A stretch of DNA of 64,000 nt from Verrucomicrobiales bacterium (GCA_028293125.1 JAQGPJ010000071.1:180169-244168); one strand, 5' to 3'. Numbered from the stretch's first letter, positions 37,801 through 46,437 are shown. Translations and numbers: made by a program. Notes: generated by a model from the sequence alone, not told the origin.

Positions 37801-40800
37801 GATGACTACCGGATCAGTGGCAACGGCGTGCTGGTGCGGGTGTCCGGCGACCCCTCGGCGGAGATGGTCAGGACCGGGGTCTCCCCCGCGTCCTCCAGCG
37901 CCTCGCTGACCGTGGGGTCCGGAGCCTCCCTGACCGGGGGCAGCCTCATCCTTGATTCCACCAGCACCATCACCCTGGACCCCCTGGCGCGGCTTTCCGC
38001 CTCCACCCGCACGCTGGGCAGCGGCCTGATCAGCCTGGTGCTGGACCATGCCGGCACCCTGCCGGCCCAGCCGGGGCTGGTGCTGACGCGGGACACCCTG
38101 GCGCAGGCGGGCGCAGGCGCGGGCGGATCGCTTTCGCTGCGCAGCTACAGCCGCATCGATCTTTATGGCAGTGGAGAGGCGGGGGCAGGCATTGGCCGGC
38201 TGGCGCTGAACGCCGGGGAAATCCGCGGCATGGGCCAGGCGGCGGGAGCCGGCGGCACGGTGACTTTCACCGCGGACGAAATCCTGCTGGGCAATTCCGC
38301 CGGGGCCGCCGCCTCCGCGCCGCCGGCCTCCGGGGATGCCGGCGGCAATCAGGTGGCCTTCAATGCCGGCGTGATCCGTCTGACAGCCGGAAACTTGGCC
38401 TTCCGCCAGTTCGGCCAGGTCAGTCTGAATGCCTCGCGCGGTGTGACCGGAGAAGGCAGAGGAGGCTTGGAGACTCCGGGCCATCTGGCGCTGGCCACTC
38501 CTCTGCTGACCGGGGCCGCGGGCTCGGAGCGATCCCTGACCGCGGGGGGGACCCTGACGGTCTCCGCCATTCCCGGCGGCGGGGGCGGACTCCTCACGCC
38601 CGGACTGGGCGCGGCCTTGTCGCTCACCGGCCGGGAGACCACAGTGGACAACTCCATTCTGCTGCCCGGCGGATCGTTGTCCCTGGCCTCCACCGACGGA
38701 CCGCTGCGGATCAATGGGAGGCTGGATGTGTCCGGTCAGGCTCGCGCTTTTTATGATGTGACCGCCTTCACGGATGCCGGCGCCATCCATCTCAAATCCG
38801 CCTCCGGCGATGTGCTGCTGGGAGCCGGCTCCGTGCTGGATCTGTCCGCCCAGGCCGGCGGGGGCGTTGCCGGGGAACTGAATGTCTCCGTGCCTCAGGG
38901 CACCCTGGCTGCGGCGGGCCGCATCGTGGCCACCGGTGGCGCCGGTGGAATCCAGGGACGCTTCACGCTGGACACTCTGGCTCTGCCATCCACCGGTGGT
39001 CTGACAGAGGCCCTGACGCAGGCCGGATTCACCGGCAGCCAGGGCATCCGGGTCCGCAGCGGGGATGTGACGGTGGAGGGCACTGCCCGCGCCGGCGTCT
39101 TCTCTCTGGCGGCGGATCAGGGCAGCATCACGGTCCTGGGCCGTATCGACGCCTCGGGACGCACCGGGGGCTCCATCCGTCTGGTGGGGAATGGCGCTCT
39201 GACCCTGGCGTCCGGCTCGGTGCTGACGGTGGCGGGCGAAACTTTCGACAATGCCGGCAAGGGCGGTGAAATCACCTTGGAGGCCGGCGCGCAGCGCCAT
39301 GGCACGGCGGGCACCGGCCTGCTGGATCTCCAGGCCGGCTCCACCCTGGATCTGTCCGTGGCCGCCAAAACAGCGGCCAGCGCGTCGCTGGGACAGTTCA
39401 GCGGCAAGCTGCATCTGCGCGCTCCGCGGAACGCGGCGGGAACCGATATTCTCTCCGCCGCCATCGGCGGCACGGTGATCGATGCCTCCAGCATCGTGAT
39501 GGAGGGCTACAAAATCTATGATCTGACCGGCACCGACGGCTCTATCACCACCGCCCTGCGGGATAAAATCAAGAGCGACGCCACCGCCTTCCTGGGCGCG
39601 GCGGGAACGGCCAGCGCCAACCACACGGCCATGATGGACCGCCTGCTGGCGGGGAATGAGGGGCTGTCCTCCGTCTTTGTGCTGGCTCCCGGAGCCGAGA
39701 TCCTCAACACCGGCGGCAACCTGACGCTGGGCAATGCCGGCACCACGACGCTGAATGACTGGGATCTCTCCACTTTCCGCTTCGGGGAGAAAAGCGCCGC
39801 CGGCATCCTGACCATGCGGGCCTCCGGGGATCTGGTTTTCAACAACACGCTGAGCGACGGCTTCACGCCCTACACGCCGGCCAACAATCCGCCGGCGGAG
39901 AATCTCCAGCTCTGGTTGGGAAGGCTGATGGCTTACAATCCGCTGCTGCCGGCCAACGCCCAGTCGTGGTCCTACCGCCTGACGGCCGGGGCCGATTTCA
40001 GCGCGGCCTCGTCGTCGGCGGCGGGCGGCGCCTCTGCCACCACCGCGGGCTCGATCCTGGTGGGCAAGGCCGGCACCTCCACCGACGAGCAGAACAACAC
40101 CGTGAGCGGCGGGGACAGTGCCCTGACACGCTCGGTGATTCCCCAGCGCTGGCAGGTCATCCGCACGGGCAGCGGGGATATCACGCTGTCGGCGGCGGGA
40201 AATATCCACCTGCTCAATCAGTTCGCCACCATCTACTCCGCGGGAACCGCCGTGCCGGATCCCACTCTGTCAGGAAACTTCGACGTTCCCCGGCCCGGTG
40301 CTCCGCCAGCGGGGACAGGCGGACTGGGAGCCGCCCAGAATTCGCCGCTCTACCCGGCGCAGTACAGCATGGGCGGGGGCAATGTGGTGCTGCAGGCCGG
40401 CGGCGACATCGCGCATCTGACCCGCAATGCTGCCGGCGAGCTGGTGGCCGATTCCCAGCTGCAGATGCCGTCCAACTGGCTCTACCGGCGCGGCGCGGTC
40501 GATCCCCTGACCGGCAAATTCGCCGAGGGCCGCGTGGCCAACGATGTGCTCTCCACCAGCTGGTGGGTGGACTTCAGCAATTTCTTCCAAGGCGTCGGCG
40601 CGCTGGGCGGCGGCAATGTCAGCCTGACGGCGGCGGATGATATCCGCAATGTGGACGCGGTGGCCCCGACGAATATGCGGGTCACCAAAGCCACGGAGGC
40701 CAATCCCCTGGCGTGGAACCAGACGGGGGTGGAGCTGGGCGGCGGCGATGTGACAGTCAGAGCCGGCGGCGACATCGATGGCGGAGTTTATTATGTGGAG

Positions 40801-43170
40801 CGCGGCACGGGCATTCTGAATGCCGGCGGCGCCATCGTGACCAATGCCACCCGCTCCGTGCTGTCCCCCAGCAGCATCGCCGCCGGGCAGGGGACGGTTT
40901 ACACGCAGCTGCCCACCACCCTGTTCGCGGGGCGGGCCGCGCTTGATATCTCGGCGCGCGGCGATGTGCTGCTGGGCCCGGTGGCCAGCGCGATGCTGAT
41001 GCCGCAAGGCCTGGGGAACTCCGTGTGGTACCGCTCCTGGATGTCCACCTACGGACCGGACACCTCCGTCAGCGTGTCGTCCCTGGGCGGGAGTGTGACT
41101 CTGCGCACGGAGGCCACCTCCTTTGTCCAGAGCGCCGGCGCCTCCGATCCGTTGCTGTATCTGTGGGCGGGCAATAAACTGCTGCTGGGCAATGACACCG
41201 CCTCGCGCGCCAAGCCCTGGCTGCGGCTGAACGAGGCGGGCATCGACAATATCATCCGATATAAAACGATCCTTTCGCTGATGCCGGGCTCCCTGTCGGT
41301 CAGCGCCCTGAGCGGGGACATCAATCTGGCGGGCGGCATCACGCTGTCGCCCTCCGCCACCGGCACGCTCTCGCTGCTGGCGGCGGGGGCGGTCAATGGC
41401 CTGCAGCCCAACGGGATCGTGAATGTGAACGGTCTGCGGACCTCGTGGGGCACATCCACGGTCAATGTGTCCGACGCCAGCCCGTCGACGCTGCCGGACG
41501 TGCTGAATCCGCTGGGCTACACCACGGCCCAGGCTCAGGCGGGATCGAGGCTGCCGCTGTTCCTTGCCGGGGTGGATGCTCTGTTTGCCGAGACCGGCTC
41601 CACGTCCGGGGTGCTCCAGACGAAGCAGGCGCTGCATGCCGCCGGACCGCTGCACCGCCAGGACACGCAGCCGCTGAGACTGTATGCCGGCACGGGCGAT
41701 ATTTCCGGACTCACGCTGTTCTCGCCCAAGGCGGCGCGGATTTTCGCCGGTCAGGATCTGTCGGATGTCTCCCTGTATCTTCAGAACACCGGCGCGGACG
41801 ATGTCAGCATCGTCACCGGCGGACGGGACATCATTCCCGCCAATGCCGCCTCCGCCCTGCGCGGCATCGCCAACCGCGCCGGCAATGTGCCCAATCTCGA
41901 CGCCGGTCCGGTGGCCGGGGATATCCAAATCAGCGGGCCCGGCACCCTGCAGGTGCTGGCGGGGCGAACGCTGGATCTGGGCACCGTGGAGGCCAATGCC
42001 GACGGCACGGGCACCGGCCTGACCAGCATCGGCAATGCGCGGAATCCCGCCCTGGGCTTCAATGGCGCGGCCATCATCGCCGCCGCCGGGCTGGGGTCAT
42101 CCGCCGGACTGGACAGTGAATCACTGGGTTTTAACGGTTTCATCGACACCTATGTCAAATCCGCGCAGGGATCGGCTTGGCTGGCCGAACTCAAGGAGGG
42201 GATGGGTGGCAAAACCTTTGACCAGCTCAGCGGACAGGAACAGAAGCGCATCGCGCTGGAGGTCTTCTATCTGGTGCTGCGCGATGCCGGGCGCAGCAGC
42301 GGCGGCACTATCACCGGCAATGGCTATGCCGACGGCTTTGCCGCTATCGATACCCTCTTCAGGGATCCGGGCACGGGCAGCATCCTGACGCGGGGGCGGG
42401 ATATCCGCACCCGGAATGGCGGCGGCATCAGCCTGCTGGCACCCGGCGGTGGACTGCAGCTGGCGAACACCGCCATCGGCAATCCCCTGGCCCCTCCCGG
42501 CATTGTTACCGAAAGCGGCGGCGGCATCTCCATCTTCACCCGGGACGATGTCAGTGTGGGTATCGGCCGTATCTTCACCCTGCGCGGGGGCAGCCAGATC
42601 ATCTGGTCCTCGGAGGGCGATATCGCGGCGGGCAGCGCCTCCAAAACCGTGAGAAGCGCGCCTCCCACGCGGGTGCTGATCGATCCCCAGAGCGGCGCGG
42701 TGCAGACCGACCTCGCGGGCCTCGCGACCGGCGGCGGCATCGGCGTGCTGGCCACCGTGGCCGGAGTGGCGCCGGGGAATGTGGACCTCATCGCTCCGGC
42801 GGGTGTTGTTGATGCCGGGGATGCGGGCATCCGCTCCTCCGGCAACCTGACCATCGCCGCCACCCAGGTGCTGAACGCCGGCAACATCGCCGTCACCGGC
42901 TCCAGCGCCGGCACGCCCACCACCGCCGTCAGCGTTCCCAATGTCAGCGGCCTCAGCTCCGCCGGCAACACCGCCGCCGCCGGCACTGCCGCCGCCGCGG
43001 CCGCGGCCGCCGCCCAGGCGGGAGCCCGTCCGGAAGCGGTCCCCGCGCAGACACTGCCGTCCATCTACACCGTGGAGGTGCTGGGCTACGGCGGCGGGGA
43101 TCCGGACGATGAGGAGGAGGACAAGGAACGCCGCCGGCAGCGGGAGGAGGCGGCTGAGGAGTCCCGGTAA
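31876..43170 (+). CDS. giant TpsA / filamentous haemagglutinin family adhesin
   Basis: A 3764-residue exported protein. After an N-terminal signal-like region (about 1-34) there is a helical Ala/Gln-rich segment (about 52-98). The TPS (haemagglutination activity) domain follows at about 130-400, with WETFNVG (160-166) and NQNGI (215-219, the counterpart of the NPNGI motif read by TpsB). The rest is a very long right-handed beta-helix rich in Gly, Ser, Thr and Val, with repeated 'GGxLxVxAxxI' turns. The C-terminus has an Ala tract, then VEVLGYGGG, then an acidic and a basic run. The end resembles the DUF3739 family of filamentous haemagglutinins. No toxin, protease or anchor domain was recognised at the end. 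The frame opens at TTG 31837, but ATG 31876 is preferred. Its exporter is the TpsB at 23347. Confidence 0.9.
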   Translation: MSTPPSNRFSILRPPAWPVMAGFGAWLSAGSFAHSGDILRSGAAAGGRQTDASAGAASAVQQQLKAGQADALAQTAKSLEAVRAFQAQARALALKNRNGLTGLDPNHPGLRLPVVSNGLGLGGLQLRSAPVGALTPVQSVSGGLTHVTVKQNEQQALLDWETFNVGRDTSLEFDQSAGGANAAQWIAFNRVTDPSGRPSQILGRISAQGQVYVINQNGIIFGGGSQVNTGALVASSLPINENLITRGLLNNPDSQFLFSALPIAAGAKGTPAFMPPASNLPDNRHGDVTVEPGAVISAPVSADGNGGRILLAGPNVTNSGSLLAPNGQVILAAGLQVGLDAHLSSDASLRGLDVYVGSTGTHSGSAVNNGLIEIPRGSASLSGRMVRQNAAIESSTSVALNGRIDLLANYDAVPNTGYDPALPSTGTPWLYQSSGTVTLGEGSVTRILPETASPATTIGTELALRSRINLQGKTVLLGRDSKILAPNALASVRAGSWSYNANVTPPTSVFLASGGEVYFDGGAGIDVSGSAGVTAPVSRMILSLVLRGGELAPSPLQRNGTLRGPTLTVDLRNTGVYNGREWAGTPLADLTGYVGLIERTVGELTVEGGTVDISAGSRVVMGPNSSINVSGGSIEYTGGTVRTSRLWIDGHLIDIKDATPDRVYDGVFTGTSDEIHERWGVTRTFTLPLVPTGRHYESGYFHGGNAGSLSLRAPGMALDGTLTGLASAGPRQLRASSGTGGIMPDSGSLSLSFSDQTVLNNAAVTRYPTAPDIVFDKDRRNAVPSLALDADGLPVAVETAAGVADTLYLSPELLTESGWGSITLHNEAGSITVPEKVSLQAQAGGSLSFTASNIRILGSVQAPGGTLDFQALNLTPYDTAVIRGLPEAERRLPPANEGRGIFTLGDKGRLSTAGLLVDDRLNAPDLMTQPVLTAGGSITVKAWSVDLEKGGVLDVSGGALIGPEGGVTYGDGGSLTVLAGQDPLLNGVVGGHLRLDSGLRGYSGAKGGLLALQAPLVQVGGRAAELDAISLTAGFFSQGGFGTFSLSGLGRVNAQRRTLPAVVIAPGTRIKPVVSSLIAVSRMDGDGTARTELIPVEKPAGLRTPASLSFLAPGVRDGILDAPLIRGMLVMGADSKIAVDPLGRVTFSGRTVEMLGSVSAPGGAITLTAARSSEAYPGTQQALTTLLIGPRSMLSTAGAVRLLPDAYGRRTGSVLPGGEITVSGNLLALSGSVLDVSGTHGTLDLSPAAASPLATAAVPASSGLTTPLYGLASVPVRMDSAGGTVNLRGGEFLLPDAALRGWAGGSTALGGTLNVSSGRFYPPGTTVIPATDVNLTVLQQGSLIPAGFGRDGTAVGQAVPGLEARGYFAADRFRKGGFDSLSLNGVVGFQGPVEVQARGSLRVADSGVLFADHTVSLTAPYVVMGRSFETPGLPEDRRSPFSTPVAPVYGSGRLTVTANNIDAGTLSLQNVGAAELTARGGDIRGSGILNIAGDLTLRAARIYPVTASPFEIFAYDHAGAGGGTVSGSVTIQSSGSRALPLSAGGSLGIYAGRIVQEGVLRAPFGSIALGWDGTGAAPVNLLTSTTVAAPVTRQVTLAGGSVTSVSGVDPRTGKGILIPYGASPDGLTWIDPRGVDITAGGLPVKSVTIAGQQLDMQSGAAIDLRGGGDLFAWRWVEGNGGAEDILASPNSYAILPDYEAAGAPFAPWNNSNNEDNLIAASGPGYVNDRLRFGDRVYLQGSQTLKAGYYTLLPARYALLPGGVLVTPRHGTSAGTVELADGSSVVAGYQFNSLNTGRTVPVTSTAFELASGSVVRQRAEYETYLAGSFLSGAATRLNLSTPLLPQNSGGLTLQATQSMNLLGSVLSPSIAGGRGSGIDISSALDFVINRDGGGAGTGRITLSASILRNWGAESLVIGGGRGTDAAGNTVLTAVSGNITVDNAGTPLSAADLTLLATGSIVLAPGAQLASTGQGRADDYRISGNGVLVRVSGDPSAEMVRTGVSPASSSASLTVGSGASLTGGSLILDSTSTITLDPLARLSASTRTLGSGLISLVLDHAGTLPAQPGLVLTRDTLAQAGAGAGGSLSLRSYSRIDLYGSGEAGAGIGRLALNAGEIRGMGQAAGAGGTVTFTADEILLGNSAGAAASAPPASGDAGGNQVAFNAGVIRLTAGNLAFRQFGQVSLNASRGVTGEGRGGLETPGHLALATPLLTGAAGSERSLTAGGTLTVSAIPGGGGGLLTPGLGAALSLTGRETTVDNSILLPGGSLSLASTDGPLRINGRLDVSGQARAFYDVTAFTDAGAIHLKSASGDVLLGAGSVLDLSAQAGGGVAGELNVSVPQGTLAAAGRIVATGGAGGIQGRFTLDTLALPSTGGLTEALTQAGFTGSQGIRVRSGDVTVEGTARAGVFSLAADQGSITVLGRIDASGRTGGSIRLVGNGALTLASGSVLTVAGETFDNAGKGGEITLEAGAQRHGTAGTGLLDLQAGSTLDLSVAAKTAASASLGQFSGKLHLRAPRNAAGTDILSAAIGGTVIDASSIVMEGYKIYDLTGTDGSITTALRDKIKSDATAFLGAAGTASANHTAMMDRLLAGNEGLSSVFVLAPGAEILNTGGNLTLGNAGTTTLNDWDLSTFRFGEKSAAGILTMRASGDLVFNNTLSDGFTPYTPANNPPAENLQLWLGRLMAYNPLLPANAQSWSYRLTAGADFSAASSSAAGGASATTAGSILVGKAGTSTDEQNNTVSGGDSALTRSVIPQRWQVIRTGSGDITLSAAGNIHLLNQFATIYSAGTAVPDPTLSGNFDVPRPGAPPAGTGGLGAAQNSPLYPAQYSMGGGNVVLQAGGDIAHLTRNAAGELVADSQLQMPSNWLYRRGAVDPLTGKFAEGRVANDVLSTSWWVDFSNFFQGVGALGGGNVSLTAADDIRNVDAVAPTNMRVTKATEANPLAWNQTGVELGGGDVTVRAGGDIDGGVYYVERGTGILNAGGAIVTNATRSVLSPSSIAAGQGTVYTQLPTTLFAGRAALDISARGDVLLGPVASAMLMPQGLGNSVWYRSWMSTYGPDTSVSVSSLGGSVTLRTEATSFVQSAGASDPLLYLWAGNKLLLGNDTASRAKPWLRLNEAGIDNIIRYKTILSLMPGSLSVSALSGDINLAGGITLSPSATGTLSLLAAGAVNGLQPNGIVNVNGLRTSWGTSTVNVSDASPSTLPDVLNPLGYTTAQAQAGSRLPLFLAGVDALFAETGSTSGVLQTKQALHAAGPLHRQDTQPLRLYAGTGDISGLTLFSPKAARIFAGQDLSDVSLYLQNTGADDVSIVTGGRDIIPANAASALRGIANRAGNVPNLDAGPVAGDIQISGPGTLQVLAGRTLDLGTVEANADGTGTGLTSIGNARNPALGFNGAAIIAAAGLGSSAGLDSESLGFNGFIDTYVKSAQGSAWLAELKEGMGGKTFDQLSGQEQKRIALEVFYLVLRDAGRSSGGTITGNGYADGFAAIDTLFRDPGTGSILTRGRDIRTRNGGGISLLAPGGGLQLANTAIGNPLAPPGIVTESGGGISIFTRDDVSVGIGRIFTLRGGSQIIWSSEGDIAAGSASKTVRSAPPTRVLIDPQSGAVQTDLAGLATGGGIGVLATVAGVAPGNVDLIAPAGVVDAGDAGIRSSGNLTIAATQVLNAGNIAVTGSSAGTPTTAVSVPNVSGLSSAGNTAAAGTAAAAAAAAAQAGARPEAVPAQTLPSIYTVEVLGYGGGDPDDEEEDKERRRQREEAAEESR

Positions 43171-43222
43171 TCAGGAGTCAAGCCGCAGGCTGACGGGTGA
43201 CGCAGCTTGGTGCCTGACGTCC

Positions 43223-43274
43223 GGATTTCAGATTTCGGGATTTCAGATTCCAAATTTCAAATTTCAAATTTCGG
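43223..43274 (+). repeat. heptamer-type tandem repeat (ATTTCAA)
   Basis: Just after tpsA, GATTTC words repeat, then ATTTCAA occurs in tandem about three times (43250-43272). The sequence is much more AT-rich than its surroundings. It resembles short tandem heptamer repeats seen elsewhere in this window. Confidence 0.7.
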
Positions 43275-43367
43275 AGCACGGGAAAAATATTCTGTAACGC
43301 TTCAACGCGTGGCGGTGATCCACTGTCAGCCACCATGGCTGCATTCATCACCAAACCCAGCCACCCG

Positions 43368-43586
43368 ATGAAAAGGATCCTGCTTCTCCTCACCGCCGGT
43401 TTTTATTTCACTGCATGGGCGCTGTCCTGGCTGAACGCCGGGCCGCCGCATGGTCCCGCCGCGCACCCTGGTCTGGAAAACGGCGCGGAGATAAACCAGC
43501 CGGAGGACGCGCCCGGCAGCCTGAGGACCTGGGAGCCGGAGATTGTTGGCATCCTGCGGCCTGCCCAGTCAGTGACGTGGGGCTGA
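43368..43586 (+). CDS. small exported hypothetical protein
   Basis: A 72-residue frame beginning MKRILLLLTAGFYFTAWAL, a good signal peptide or single membrane anchor, followed by a Pro/Gly/Glu-rich tail. No family is recognised. It lies alone between the end of tpsA and a convergent pseudopilin-like gene. An earlier in-frame ATG at 43335 is less likely because it precedes the Lys-Arg that starts the signal. Confidence 0.45.
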   Translation: MKRILLLLTAGFYFTAWALSWLNAGPPHGPAAHPGLENGAEINQPEDAPGSLRTWEPEIVGILRPAQSVTWG

Positions 43587-43638
43587 TGGCCGGCTGGCTC
43601 ACCATGGCAATTACGGCTGGCAATTTGACAGCGGTATC

Positions 43639-44302
43639 TTATGGCCAGCTTTTGGTGTTGTTCCGCCAGGTCCATTCCCAGCCGTCCTTTCCAGCAGACC
43701 AAACCAGGCACCGTCCATAGAGAAATGGACCATTGTTCCGGACTTCCTCCGGACAGGGATTGTCTATTTCGCCGTTGTAATTGGCATCCAGCCGGACCCG
43801 GAAGGCATGACCCCAAGAATCCACGAGTGAGACATCCCCTCCCTCCACCACCACACCGCCGGTCCAGTGTCCAGGGGCGGAACGACTGGCGGCGGGCATG
43901 CTCTCCAGATAGTTGATGTTCCGGGTGTTTTGCCGGGCGGTGCCGGGGGGTTCCCTGCCTGACAAAACAAGGATGAGGCCGGCGGCGGCACTGGTGTCCG
44001 TATCCTGATCCTCACCGATGACAAAATCGGTCATCAGGGGCAGCCGGCTGTAGTCGGAATAAAATTGATGGATGGCACGGGCGATGCCGGCACCCAGCAC
44101 GTGGGATTGTGTAGTTTTTCCCCCTGTGGGGTCTCGGTCACGGGTCAGGTGGACAGCCGCGGATATCGCCAGCAGTGCGGTAATGGCAAGGATCGGGGCC
44201 GTCCACCCGCGCCTCCGACCGGCATGGGTGGACGGACCGCCGCCATCACCGGCAACCGGTTCCGCGGTCAGGATGGAGGGTGAGGGGGGAAGTGGTATCC
44301 AT
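43639..44302 (-). pseudogene. pseudopilin-like membrane protein with apparent frameshift
   Basis: The 3' part (43639-44100) encodes 153 residues with the C-terminal pattern of type II secretion pseudopilin-like proteins (SWGHAFRVRLDANYNGEID, then CLVWSAGKDGWEW). The frame continues upstream through a clear membrane span (TAPILAITALLAISAAV) but reaches no start codon. If one base is removed from the C6 run on the minus strand (G run at 44284-44289), it joins an ATG at 44302 and gives about 220 residues starting MDTTSPSPSILTAEP. So the gene is either frameshifted or contains a homopolymer error. It lacks a classical prepilin peptidase site, so it may be a membrane-anchored relative. Confidence 0.6.
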
Positions 44303-44539
44303 GGGCGGTATATGCTGGCTCCGGCTGGAGGCTGCCGGCACCGCCGCCAGAGTGAGAATCATGGAGCGGAGAGGAGCGAAGGGGAAAGTCATGATCAAGG
44401 CTGTTAGCAGATTTCACCGGCCAGGAGAAGAAGAATCAGTATGAGGCCGTGATCATGAGTTGCGGCATGGGATTTTCGGTCCTGCCTTATCATCTCCGAA
44501 AGGCCAGGTCTTTTGCACATGGTGATGCCCGCTGCCCAT

Positions 44540-45664
44540 TCAGTCTGCCGCCGTCGCGTCCACCAGATCGCTGTCTTGGAAGACAAGAAAATGAGAAGGG
44601 CAGGGGCCTGCGCCGGAGACCTCAATATGAATTTCCCAGAGAAAGGCTGAACCGTCATCGGGTGTCTGGCCGCTTATCTCAATCCGTGCTCCATAAACCT
44701 CAAGCTCCTCCCGCTCGGCATCCTCCTCATTCCCCGCCGACTCCTGAGCTTCCGTAATTATGTAGGCCTCCGCCGCTTTTAGGGCGGTCTCCAGACACTG
44801 GAGGATGAAGCGCTTCACCTCGTCCACGGCAGAGGCCATGTCCGGCTCCAGCCCCATGCTTGAAAACCCCCATCGGACGGATTCCCCAAGAAGCGTGAAG
44901 CCTGTCGGCTCTCCCGCTTCCGCATCGTCAATCACGGGTGGCTCCCATGCCCGACAGCCTTCCGGGATTTTCACTGATTTCTCCAAGGCCGGCTGATCCT
45001 GAGGGACCTCCGGCATGGGGCCTGTATTGTCAGGATGCGGCTCCGTTCCCCCTGGATACCAGACCGGCGGCCACGTTCCCTTGGAGGCGCGGATCAGAGC
45101 ATCATAATGACGGGACTGCGGCAGGTCCAGAGCGTTGAACACAAAGCAGTCCCATCCCTTTTCCCAAGCGGTGAGCACAAACCGCCGGGACACATAAAGT
45201 GAATTCCAAAGCACTCCTGCGGCGCCGAACAAATCGTCGCCATTCCATGTTTCAAGACGCGGAATCAGGCGCTCCGGAAGATCAGCGCTTTTTCTTTTAA
45301 CCGGCAGCGCGTCCATCTCCAGCCCCCGGCGGCTGCGGATGTAAACATACTCCGGCGAGGCTTTCCGTCTGATGCCGTCATCCGCATCCAGAATCGCCAC
45401 CGGGCTGCATCCTCCCAGCCTCAGCCCGGAGGAGGAGAGCTCGTCCGCCAGGGTGGCGGTGCAGATCAGGGCTCCCACACAATTGTTCATCACCGGGGAC
45501 CATGAGCTTCCGCTGCACCGCACTTTCAACACACCATCCGTGCAGGAGGGCAGGCTGGCGTCAGTGGTTTCCCGCTCACGGTGCCCGGATGACTGACAGC
45601 TCATGTGTGTCCAAAGACTGAGTGTGTAAAAGCGGGGTGTCCCGGATGGGATTGACAGATTCAT
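44540..45664 (-). CDS. hypothetical cytosolic protein
   Basis: A protein of about 374 residues with no signal peptide. The middle contains LETWNGDDLFGAAGVLWNSLYVSRRFVLTAWE (about 137-168). Its W.G.D.F ... VS.RF pattern faintly recalls immunity-type (DUF1629/Imm11-like) proteins, but I do not claim that family. The C-terminal 110 residues are acidic, with a long helix (VDEVKRFILQCLETALKAAE). The open frame extends to 45928, overlapping the divergent lipoprotein gene; ATG 45664 (or 45670) removes that conflict. Function unknown. Confidence 0.6.
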   Translation of the reverse strand: MNLSIPSGTPRFYTLSLWTHMSCQSSGHRERETTDASLPSCTDGVLKVRCSGSSWSPVMNNCVGALICTATLADELSSSGLRLGGCSPVAILDADDGIRRKASPEYVYIRSRRGLEMDALPVKRKSADLPERLIPRLETWNGDDLFGAAGVLWNSLYVSRRFVLTAWEKGWDCFVFNALDLPQSRHYDALIRASKGTWPPVWYPGGTEPHPDNTGPMPEVPQDQPALEKSVKIPEGCRAWEPPVIDDAEAGEPTGFTLLGESVRWGFSSMGLEPDMASAVDEVKRFILQCLETALKAAEAYIITEAQESAGNEEDAEREELEVYGARIEISGQTPDDGSAFLWEIHIEVSGAGPCPSHFLVFQDSDLVDATAAD

Positions 45665-45840
45665 GGCCATGGCTGCGGATTGAACTGCGCTGACGGTGCC
45701 TGCATAGGGGGATTTGTAGGCACCCCGCCGTTTTCTGCAGCGGGCTTTGAATCCGGCGCTGCCGGAATGGCGGCAGCAGCTTCCCGCCGCCCTCATAAAT
45801 CCACGTTTGACTCCACCCGTCAACATGCTAAAAAAACAGC

Positions 45841-46437
45841 ATGAACATGAAACGCCTGATCCCGCTGCTGCCGGTGTTTTCCGCCTTGGGATTGATTTCC
45901 TGTTCGACAACGGCTCCGCGGCCTTCATCGCCGGTGGATCTCAGAACAGCCGTCCGGACCCTGCCGGAAGCCGCGCTGTCCGGTCTGTCGAAAAGCGGAC
46001 GCACGGCCTACCTTCAGCGGCTGCCGGGTGATTTCGATGAGGCGGGAAGGCGGCTGCACTGCTATCATGACAATCCCTATATTGGAGTGGACTCCGACTC
46101 CATGTTTTATCTGCGGCTGTTCGAGGATGCCCAAGGCCGCACCATCGCCGCCTCCCACAGCGCCCGGCCCCGGAACGGCAATCCGCCTTCGGCCCGGAAC
46201 ACCATGGTTTTCCGGCTGGAGAAAGGCGGATGGCAGGATATTTCGGACGAAGCGCTGCCGCCGGGGGAGGCCCGCTCCTGGTATTTTCTTTTCAACGATC
46301 CTGCGGAGAGCGTGCCTTGCGGACCCTACACTGGGGGAGGCCGGGTGAACGGCGGTCCCGTTTGGTATGGTTTTGGAAAGGCCACTCACGTTCTTCAATG
46401 GGAGAATGAGCGGTTTGTGCTGAAATCCCGACCCTGA
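45841..46437 (+). CDS. hypothetical lipoprotein
   Basis: A 198-residue protein with an N-terminal lipoprotein signal and lipobox LISC (Cys21). The mature part is a soluble mixed domain with no recognised family; note the segment HCYHDNPYIGVDSDSMFYLRLFED near 73-97. It stands alone, divergent from the hypothetical gene at 44540. Confidence 0.75.
   Translation: MNMKRLIPLLPVFSALGLISCSTTAPRPSSPVDLRTAVRTLPEAALSGLSKSGRTAYLQRLPGDFDEAGRRLHCYHDNPYIGVDSDSMFYLRLFEDAQGRTIAASHSARPRNGNPPSARNTMVFRLEKGGWQDISDEALPPGEARSWYFLFNDPAESVPCGPYTGGGRVNGGPVWYGFGKATHVLQWENERFVLKSRP

Noticed and set aside
36511..40209. A 1232-residue open frame on the minus strand inside tpsA
   Set aside because: It is rich in Arg, Gly and Gln, has no domain or signal, and is the antisense shadow of GC-rich beta-helix codons. 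The plus-strand gene has clear TPS motifs and repeats.
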